From JACPFV01 sp038043245 (GTDB lineage: Bacteria; Pseudomonadota; Gammaproteobacteria; Nevskiales; Nevskiaceae), in assembly GCA_038043245.1 (NCBI GenBank), contig JBBTCH010000004.1, positions 36,091-100,090 of the forward strand: DNA of 64,000 nucleotides. The letters run 5' to 3'. Shown one piece after another: positions 50,795-57,585 of the stretch; positions within the stretch are counted from its first letter, which is position 1; every line of letters starts with the position of its first letter. A program made the position numbers and the translations under genes. The notes under the pieces were generated by a model that had not been told where the DNA came from, searched no databases, and saw nothing but the letters and a program-made list of their open reading frames with translations.

Positions 50795-52257
50795 TATTTT
50801 TTGTCCTCCTCGACGTCAACGACCCAGGTGTCCTTGCTGCCGCCACCCTGAGAGGAATTGACCACCAGCGAGCCCTTGACCAGCGCGACACGGGTGAGAC
50901 CGCCGGTGGTGACGTAAGGTTTGCCGCCACGCGAGAGGATGAAGGGCCGCAGATCGAGATGGCGCGGTTCGACGCCGTCTTCGGTCAGCGTCGGCGCGGT
51001 GGACAGGGACAACGCCGGCTGCGCCATGTAGTTGCGCGGATTCTCCTCGATCAGCTTGGCGAATTTTTCGCGTTCGGATTTTTTCGACTTCGGGCCGATC
51101 AGCATGCCGTAGCCGCCGGATTCATTCGCCGGTTTGACTACCAGCGTCTCTAGGTTGGCCAGCACGTGCTTGCGCTGCTTGGCGTCGAGGCACAGGTAGC
51201 TCGGCACGTTCGGCAGGATTGCGTCCTGGTCGAGGTAGTACTTGATCATCGCCGGTACGAAGGTATAGACCACCTTGTCGTCGGCGACGCCGGCGCCAGG
51301 CGCGTTGGCGAGACCTACCTTGCCCTTCAGCCAGGCACGCATCAGGCCGCGCACGCCGAGCATGGACTCGGGGTTGAACGCTTCGGGGTCGAGGAACAGG
51401 TCGTCGATGCGTCGATAGATCACATCCACGCGTTGCGGGCCGTGGATGGTGCGCATGTAGACGCAGTCATCGTCCTTGACGAACAGGTCGTTGCCCTCGA
51501 CCAGTTCGATGCCCATCTGCTGGGCGAGATAGCAGTGCTCGAAATACGCGCTGTTGTAGATGCCGGGCGTCAGCAGGACGATGGTCGGTTCGTCGCCCGC
51601 GCGCGGCGACAGCGAGGCCAGCGTGTCGTAAAGCTGCTGCGGATAGCTGTCCACCGGGCGGATCGCGGCGGTGGACTCGAACATGTCGGCGAATACGCGC
51701 TTGGCCACGGCGCGGTTTTCCAGCATGTACGACACGCCTGAAGGCACCCGCAGGTTATCTTCGAGCACGTACATCGTGCCGTCGGCATCGCGCACCAGAT
51801 CGCTGCCGCAGATATGCGCCCAGACGCCGTGTTTGGGTTTCATGCCCGCGCACTGCTTGCGGTAGTTCACGGAGTCGGCCAGGAGCTCTTTCGGAAAGAT
51901 CTTGTCGCGGACGATCTTCTGTTCGCCGTAGATGTCCTGGATGAAATGGTTGAGCGCATTGACCCGCTGCTTGAGGCCGGCCTCGGTACGGTCCCATTCA
52001 CGGCCTTCGATCACGCGCGGGATCAGGTCGAACGGCCAGGCGCGGTCGATCTGCTTGCCTTCCGAATACACGGTGAAGGCGATGCCCATGCTCTTGATGG
52101 CGGCGTCGGCGGTCTGCTGCCGCTCTTTCAGCTCAGCGGCGGAGAGCCCCCCGAGATACTGCGCCAGTGCGCGCGCAGCCGGGCGCGGCACGCCGGGCGC
52201 GGAAAAAAGTTCATCGTGCAGTTTTTCGCAGCGGTACTGCTGCCAGTCCGTCGCCAT
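50794..52257 (-). CDS. Circularly permuted ATP-grasp protein
   Basis: 487 residues. The segments RGWxxTPAG-like YRKQCAGMKPKHGVWAHI (about 130), DGTMYVLEDNLRVPSGVSY (about 160), CVYMRTIHGPQRVDVIYRRIDD (split, about 265) and VVKPANESGGYGM (about 372) match the DUF404/DUF407 ligase fold. It likely forms an amide bond using ATP. Operon with alpha-E, next to Anbu; the transglutaminase often found in these loci is not visible. Confidence 0.9.
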   Translation of the reverse strand: MATDWQQYRCEKLHDELFSAPGVPRPAARALAQYLGGLSAAELKERQQTADAAIKSMGIAFTVYSEGKQIDRAWPFDLIPRVIEGREWDRTEAGLKQRVNALNHFIQDIYGEQKIVRDKIFPKELLADSVNYRKQCAGMKPKHGVWAHICGSDLVRDADGTMYVLEDNLRVPSGVSYMLENRAVAKRVFADMFESTAAIRPVDSYPQQLYDTLASLSPRAGDEPTIVLLTPGIYNSAYFEHCYLAQQMGIELVEGNDLFVKDDDCVYMRTIHGPQRVDVIYRRIDDLFLDPEAFNPESMLGVRGLMRAWLKGKVGLANAPGAGVADDKVVYTFVPAMIKYYLDQDAILPNVPSYLCLDAKQRKHVLANLETLVVKPANESGGYGMLIGPKSKKSEREKFAKLIEENPRNYMAQPALSLSTAPTLTEDGVEPRHLDLRPFILSRGGKPYVTTGGLTRVALVKGSLVVNSSQGGGSKDTWVVDVEEDKK

Positions 52258-52424
52258 TTTTTAAAGACGCTAGTCACAGGGCCGATTGAGCATACCGCGA
52301 CCATGCAAGGCTTGCGCCACGGCCATCCCCCTGCGGCGGGCCGGCCAAGACTATCGCGCCGGACTGTGGGAAACTAAATCCAGCAGCACTATAAAAATAC
52401 ATCGTGCGCCACTGGAGAACAGAC

Positions 52425-53903
52425 ATGCGTCACTCACTGATTGTTGCGGGCCTCGCCTGCGCTTTTACGGTCACCGCTTATGCCGCCGCCACGCCGGAAG
52501 AAGCCGCCAAGCTCGGCAAGGAGCTGACCGCGGTTGGCGCCGAAGCCGGACCGAACGCCGACGGCAGCATTCCGAAGTGGACCGGGCCGATCAATTTCAC
52601 CGCAGAGCAGAAGGCGTTGACGCTGGCCAAGGTCAAGGAGCTGCAGAAACTGGCCTCGAAGACCAATGCCGAGACCTTCAAGACCAACCTCAAGAAGGCC
52701 ATCGAAGGCGGCGACATCAGTGACGCCATCCCGACCGAACTGAAAACCATCTACGAAGGCGTGAAAGAGCAGATCGGCACCTCCGGCAAGCGCAGTGTGA
52801 CCATCACCGCCGCCAATGTGGCGCAGTACGAAGGCAAGCTCACCGAAGGCCACAAGGCTTTGCTCAAGGCTTACCCCAGCTACAAGATGAACGTGTTCCC
52901 CAGCGTGCGCACTTCATTCTTCCCGGACGAGATCTACGCCGCCACGGCCAAGAATGCGATCAGCGCCAATCTGCAGGGCACCGACGATGTGCTGGGTGCC
53001 AAGCTGGGCGTCGCGTTCCCGATCCCCAAGTCGGGGGCCGAAGTGATCTGGAACCACAAACTGAACTTCCGCGGCTCGGCGGCGATCCGCTACAACGATC
53101 AGGCCATCGTCAAGCCTGAAGGTGGCTTCAAGCTGACCAAGATCATCGAAGACGTGAAGTTCAAGTACGCCAACATCAAGGAACCGCCGGCCGCCGACAA
53201 CAAGATTCTGGCGTTTTATCTGGCCAAGACCATTGCGCCGCCGCGCGTCGCCGGCCAGACCTATCTGGTGCTGGAGCCGTTCATCGGCAACCGCGTCGCC
53301 TACATCTACACACCCAGTCTCGGCCGCGTGAACCGCGCGCCGGATGTCGGCTACGACAATCCCTCCGTGGGCACCGATGGTGAACAGTTCAATGATCAAG
53401 TCGACATGTTCAATGGCGCGCTCGACCGCTACACCTGGAAGCTGATCGGCAAGAAGGAGGTCTACATCCCGTACAACTCCTACGTCATCAACACCACCCA
53501 GCTGCTGACCTACAAGGACCTGCTGACGCCGCTGCACATCAATCAGGATTACGCGCGCTATGAACTGCACCGCGTCTGGGTGGTCGAGGCGGACCTCAAG
53601 CCCGGCCAGCGTCATCAGTTCAAGAAGCGCCGGTTCTACATCGATGAGGATTCCTGGCGCATCGCTGCGGTGGACTGCTACGACAACCGCGACCAGCTGT
53701 GGAAATTCCAGGAAGGTCATCTGATCACCGTGCCGTTCCTGCCGACCACGACCTCGATTCCGGAGCTGATCTATGACCTGCAGAGCCGTCGTTACTTCAC
53801 CACGGCGATGATCAACGAAGGCGAGATCGTCAACTTCGAGGCGCAGTTCCCGGACAGCTATTTCGACCCGGCCAACCTCAAGCGTCTGACGCGGGGTCAA
53901 TAG
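52425..53903 (+). CDS. DUF1329 outer-membrane-associated protein
   Basis: 492 residues from the ATG at 52425 (an earlier GTG at 52404 lacks a signal). Signal peptide MRHSLIVAGLACAFTVTAYAA, cleavage near YAA-A. The C-terminal two thirds carry DUF1329 signatures: YEPFIGNRVAYIYTPSLGRV-like VLEPFIGNRVAYIY, FNDQVDMFNGALDRYTWKL, RRFYIDEDSWRIAAVD. The fold resembles LolA, and such proteins usually work with DUF1302 and RND/MMPL exporters. The MMPL gene at 62612 may be its partner, now separated by the defence island. Confidence 0.88.
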   Translation: MRHSLIVAGLACAFTVTAYAAATPEEAAKLGKELTAVGAEAGPNADGSIPKWTGPINFTAEQKALTLAKVKELQKLASKTNAETFKTNLKKAIEGGDISDAIPTELKTIYEGVKEQIGTSGKRSVTITAANVAQYEGKLTEGHKALLKAYPSYKMNVFPSVRTSFFPDEIYAATAKNAISANLQGTDDVLGAKLGVAFPIPKSGAEVIWNHKLNFRGSAAIRYNDQAIVKPEGGFKLTKIIEDVKFKYANIKEPPAADNKILAFYLAKTIAPPRVAGQTYLVLEPFIGNRVAYIYTPSLGRVNRAPDVGYDNPSVGTDGEQFNDQVDMFNGALDRYTWKLIGKKEVYIPYNSYVINTTQLLTYKDLLTPLHINQDYARYELHRVWVVEADLKPGQRHQFKKRRFYIDEDSWRIAAVDCYDNRDQLWKFQEGHLITVPFLPTTTSIPELIYDLQSRRYFTTAMINEGEIVNFEAQFPDSYFDPANLKRLTRGQ

Positions 53904-54018
53904 GGCGGCGGCGACACGGCGTTTGCGCAGCAAGGGGTGCGGGAGCCGCCGCAATGGCCCGCTCGGCGCTCAAATGTGCTGCGCACTCTCCGGCTCGCGG
54001 GCCAACCCGCTCATAGGC

Positions 54019-54044
54019 AAAAACGGCCCGAAAGGGCCGTTTTT
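54019..54044 (+). terminator. Rho-independent terminator after the DUF1329 gene
   Basis: AAAACGGCCC-GAAA-GGGCCGTTTT is a perfect stem with a GAAA tetraloop followed by TTTTGTTTGG, 115 nt past the stop. Confidence 0.85.
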
Positions 54045-54055
54045 GTTTGGGCGGT

Positions 54056-54124
54056 GATACTAAAAATGTACCGCCAGTTTTCGAGCACGCATCGCTGGGG
54101 GCCGAAAAGGCCTCCAAGTGGGTA
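54056..54124. repeat. Intergenic inverted-repeat element, copy B, at the island's left edge
   Basis: GATACTAAAAATGTACC... to GTGGGTACTG. GTACC/GGTAC and TTTTCG/CGAAAA form the outer and inner inverted arms. It aligns end to end with the core of copy A at 7284-7350. It ends 5 bp before the displaced enoyl-CoA hydratase 3' end, that is, exactly at the island boundary. With the terminator before it and the remnant after it, it fills the 362-bp gap 53904-54265. Confidence 0.62.
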
Positions 54125-54129
54125 CTGAG

Positions 54130-54204
54130 TTACGAACGGATTTTCACCGACTTGAACGGCGTTTCGGTCTTCTTCATGCCGCGTTCAACGGCGATGCACT
54201 GGTA
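54130..54204 (-). pseudogene. Displaced 3' end of the enoyl-CoA hydratase gene (left direct repeat)
   Basis: 67 of 75 bases match 61744-61818, the last 75 nt of the intact hydratase gene, with no gaps. On the minus strand it still reads IAVERGMKKTETPFKSVKIRS and a TAA stop, against IAIERGMKKTETPFKPLKIRS in the intact gene. Upstream of this the similarity stops. It is a direct repeat flanking the defence operon and marks where it was inserted. Confidence 0.85.
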
Positions 54205-54265
54205 CCATCATCTAATGCATCGGCGACGGTTAAGGTTGGTCGCGTACATTTAAAGGAAACTTTTT

Positions 54266-55918
54266 GTGTCAGTTCTGGCTGGAGCACCACAAAGCGATCA
54301 CACACACAGATCTAGTGTGTCGCCTTCCTTTATTGACCTGTTCTGCGGCTGCGGAGGCTTCACGCTCGGCATGCAGCGCGCTGGTTTCAAGTGCGTCGCC
54401 GCCGTGGACATGAATCCGGAGGCGATCGCCACGCTGCGCTCCAACATTCCGGATTTGCCCCACGTCTTGGAACGCAATCTCAGGAGCCTTCGACCGGAAG
54501 AGCTAGCGCGCCTTGTGGGGCACGAGCGAGTAGATGTAATTGTCGGCGGTCCGCCGTGCCAGGGGTTTAGCACTGCACGCCAGGTCGATGGTGCGAACCA
54601 TGGGAAGCGCCTGATCCTCGACCGACGCAGAAGTCTCTACCGGACCTTCCTCCGGCATGTCGAATACTTCCGACCCAGCGTGTTTGTGATGGAGAACGTG
54701 CTCGGTCTACGCAGCGCTGCGGGTGGCGCCTATTTCACCGAAGTTCAACGAGAAGCGCGCGGACTCGGTTACCGGGTTCATGCACAGATTGAGGACGCTT
54801 GGGAGCTTGGTGTGCCTCAGAAACGGCGTCGCCAACTCATCATCGGAGTCCGCAGCGACGTTCCAGGTTATTTCCCTTCCGAGTTGAAGGCAGCTAGCAG
54901 CGCGATGTCGCGCACGATGCTAGGTGCCGCCATCGGCGATCTACCGATTCTTCGCGCTGGTGGTGGACAGATGGTGCGGCAATACGACCTCAAGAGGCGT
55001 AGTGGCCACCTGCACCGCGAAGGGAAGCCAGCAGAGAACTACCTGAACAACGTCGCCCAAGTCGATAGAACGGCGAGGCTCACGAACCATCTTGCCCGGC
55101 CGCACAGCGCTCGCGATCTGCGCGATTTTGCCAGGCTGCGCGAGGGTGAGAACGCGGCTGGTGCCATGAGGGATCGCAGCATCCGGTTCGAGTTTCCATA
55201 CGACAAGTCGAAGTTCAAGGACCGATATACACGCCAGAGTCGTTCCGCGGCGTGCTCCACGATCGTGGCGCACTTGAGTAAAGACGGCCTGATGTTCATT
55301 CACCCGACACAGAACCGTTCTCTCACGCCACGCGAGGCGGCTCGGGTGCAGAGCTTCCCCGACTGGTTCGTCTTCCCGCCGGCGCAGACTCACGCATTTC
55401 GCCTCATTGGAAACGCCGTGCCGCCCTTGGTCGCCGAGGCTGTGGGGCAGGAGATCAGGTCATTTCTTGAGAACCGTGAGGCGCAGCCTGGTCGGACGGT
55501 CTTCGCACGCTTCACGCTGCCGGAGTCGCGGGACGCCGCCCTTGAGAAAGTTGTGCGATTTGCGCGAGCAAGTCGACGCGAACTGCGCGAGATGACAAAA
55601 GAGGAGTTCTGTTCCGGGTGGCACGCGTTGCTATTTCTGTTACCCGGTCTTCACCCCGACAACGCGCTGGACCACGGGACGAAGATGAACATCGCGGAAG
55701 TCTCGTGGCTTGGCTGTAGCGACGAGGTCCGCCTGTTATCGCGGCGATTTGCGCGCAGCGGCTGGCCAGTGGCACTGGACCACGTCGGCCTCGAGGCGTG
55801 GCGCAGATTCGACGCTGAAGAGATCGCCGAGGAACAGTTCTACTGCGTTGAGGCACAGATGGCCGGACTCAGCAGCGGGCTCTCGGCCACTGAGATACGT
55901 CGCAAGGCCGTGGCATGA
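54266..55918 (+). CDS. DNA (cytosine-5)-methyltransferase with C-terminal extension
   Basis: 550 residues, GTG start with AAAGGAAA 8 bp upstream. C5-MTase motifs in order: I FIDLFCGCGGFTLGM (22-36), IV GGPPCQGFST with catalytic Cys98 (94-103), VI MENV (142-145), VIII PQKRRRQLI (184-192), IX RSLTPREAARVQSFP (351-365), X GNAVPPLVAEAVG (382-394). The target-recognition region is about 200-350; the recognised site cannot be read. About 150 residues after motif X belong to no domain I recognise. It protects host DNA and, by making 5-methylcytosine, explains the Vsr gene at the other end. The stop overlaps the ATPase start (ATGA). Confidence 0.93.
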   Translation: MSVLAGAPQSDHTHRSSVSPSFIDLFCGCGGFTLGMQRAGFKCVAAVDMNPEAIATLRSNIPDLPHVLERNLRSLRPEELARLVGHERVDVIVGGPPCQGFSTARQVDGANHGKRLILDRRRSLYRTFLRHVEYFRPSVFVMENVLGLRSAAGGAYFTEVQREARGLGYRVHAQIEDAWELGVPQKRRRQLIIGVRSDVPGYFPSELKAASSAMSRTMLGAAIGDLPILRAGGGQMVRQYDLKRRSGHLHREGKPAENYLNNVAQVDRTARLTNHLARPHSARDLRDFARLREGENAAGAMRDRSIRFEFPYDKSKFKDRYTRQSRSAACSTIVAHLSKDGLMFIHPTQNRSLTPREAARVQSFPDWFVFPPAQTHAFRLIGNAVPPLVAEAVGQEIRSFLENREAQPGRTVFARFTLPESRDAALEKVVRFARASRRELREMTKEEFCSGWHALLFLLPGLHPDNALDHGTKMNIAEVSWLGCSDEVRLLSRRFARSGWPVALDHVGLEAWRRFDAEEIAEEQFYCVEAQMAGLSSGLSATEIRRKAVA

Positions 55919-57249
55919 CCGGCGTCCAAGTCATTCCCTCAGCTAGGCGGCTCATCAAGTCGCTGCGGGACATGGGCTACGACTTCGCGCAGGCGGTCGC
56001 CGACGTAGTGGACAACTCCATCGAAGCCAAAGCGGGCTTGGTGGCAATCGATGTGGAGTTCGATGGCGACGACTCGTGGGTGCGAATCGCCGACAACGGC
56101 GCCGGCATGAAGCCCGAGCAGGTGCGGGAGGCTATGCGCTACGGGGCCGAGCGCCAATACGACGAGGCGGACTTGGGCAAGTTCGGGCTCGGACTCAAGA
56201 CTGCATCCATGAGCCAGTGCCAGCGGTTGTCCGTTGCGAGTCGCTGGAACCCTGATCGAGCCGACATTACCGCGTATTCATGGGACCTCGACCACATCGA
56301 GAAGACGAATCGGTGGGAGATCCTCCCACTGGAGCGCGACGACCTTCACCACGCGATTCGTGAGCCGCTAAAGGACACGAAAGGGACAGTGGTCCTGTGG
56401 GAGCGACTGGATCGCATCCTCGGCTACAAGCATCCGTATGGCGAAGCTGCGCGAAAAAGGCTGTCCCAGACCTGCCGGGAAATTGAGTTGCATCTCGGCA
56501 TGGTGTTCCATCGCTTTCTGACGGGCGAGGCGAGCAACAGGCGTTTCAAACTCCTTCTCAACGGGAATCCGGTGAAGGCGTGGGACCCATTCTGCCGTGG
56601 CGAGAAAAAAACTAAGGCGCTCGATCCGATTGTGCTGACGGTGGATTACGAGGGCGTTTCGGGGAAGGTGATCCTCGAGCCCTACATCCTGCCGCACCAA
56701 GACGACTTCAGTTCACCGGACGCATTCCGCGCCGCGAGTGGGCCCGCCAACTGGAATCAGCAGCAGGGGTTCTACATCTACCGCGCGGGCCGGATGATAC
56801 AAAGCGGAGGATGGTCCAACCTGCGCGCGCCCGACGAGCACACGAAGCTGGCGCGCATCGCCGTGAGCTTCTTCCCGGTGCTGGACGAGGCGTTCAAGAT
56901 CAACGTTGCGAAGATGCGGGTCCAGATGCCGTCGATCATCCGCGACGCTGTCAAAGATGCGATCGTGCCGGTCGTGAAGCTGGCGCGTGAGATATACGAC
57001 CGAAAGGCTCCGCGAGCCCCGGGAACGCCATCTCGGCCTAGAGATGGTGGTGGAACACGCGAACCGACGCCGCCCCCTTACACGCCCGGCGGCGGCGCTG
57101 GCGGGTCCGCAGAGCAGCGCCTGACGCACCGCGAATGGTCCGAGCGAGTGCTTGCTAATTGCACGCCGGCAGAGAGACCTGTTGTGGAGGCCGTGCTGAA
57201 GCGCAAGCTCCGTCCAACAGAGTGGCACCGCGCCGTAGAAGGTTTGTAA
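55915..57249 (+). CDS. MORC/MutL-type GHKL ATPase
   Basis: 444 residues. GHKL ATP-binding motifs: N-box QAVADVVDNSIEAKA (26-40), G1 RIADNGAGM (57-65) and G2 GKFGLGLKTASM (88-99). An S5-like domain follows (about 200-340). Residues about 355-400 are a Pro/Gly-rich linker (RAPGTPSRPRDGGG), and the last 50 residues form a helical tail. Prokaryotic MORC-type ATPases were predicted to work in restriction-modification-like systems as DNA clamps or loop formers. Here it lies between the methyltransferase and a helicase, which supports that role; the mechanism is unproven. Confidence 0.9.
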   Translation: MTGVQVIPSARRLIKSLRDMGYDFAQAVADVVDNSIEAKAGLVAIDVEFDGDDSWVRIADNGAGMKPEQVREAMRYGAERQYDEADLGKFGLGLKTASMSQCQRLSVASRWNPDRADITAYSWDLDHIEKTNRWEILPLERDDLHHAIREPLKDTKGTVVLWERLDRILGYKHPYGEAARKRLSQTCREIELHLGMVFHRFLTGEASNRRFKLLLNGNPVKAWDPFCRGEKKTKALDPIVLTVDYEGVSGKVILEPYILPHQDDFSSPDAFRAASGPANWNQQQGFYIYRAGRMIQSGGWSNLRAPDEHTKLARIAVSFFPVLDEAFKINVAKMRVQMPSIIRDAVKDAIVPVVKLAREIYDRKAPRAPGTPSRPRDGGGTREPTPPPYTPGGGAGGSAEQRLTHREWSERVLANCTPAERPVVEAVLKRKLRPTEWHRAVEGL

Positions 57250-57263
57250 CCCGGAGACGCCCC

Positions 57264-57566
57264 ATGCCTGATGAGAACGTTGCTGCACAGGAAGCACTGC
57301 ACGGCGAAAGAATGATCGAGGTGAAACTGCGCTTCTGGACGAATGACATCGCGGGCGAGGCAGGCAAGATAAGGCGAAAGCACGCTTGGTCTGGTGGGGT
57401 CGTGCGTATCGAAAGCAACCCATCACATGGAATTGTGCCAGGCAAGCCAAAACCCTTTCACAGCCTGCTCGATGTGGGGGCTGTGATTGAGGAGTTGCTG
57501 ATCGAGCAGGGAATTGTGTTGCACCCGAGCAAACGGATGCGCAAATACGTGCGCGACCTCAAGTGA
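57264..57566 (+). CDS. Small conserved-looking protein of unknown function in the defence operon
   Basis: 100 residues, ATG at 57264 after CCGGAG. I do not recognise a domain. Visible features: a strand-like start (MIEVKLRFWTND), a basic stretch (GKIRRKHAWSGGVVRIE), a helix with LLDVGAVIEELLIEQG (about 71-86) and a basic C-terminus (KRMRKYVRDLK). It sits 14 nt after the ATPase gene and 19 nt before the helicase gene on the same strand, so it is probably co-expressed. It could be a DNA-binding accessory subunit or a regulator. Confidence 0.7.
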   Translation: MPDENVAAQEALHGERMIEVKLRFWTNDIAGEAGKIRRKHAWSGGVVRIESNPSHGIVPGKPKPFHSLLDVGAVIEELLIEQGIVLHPSKRMRKYVRDLK

Positions 57567-57585
57567 GCGATTCTAGCCTGCGCGC

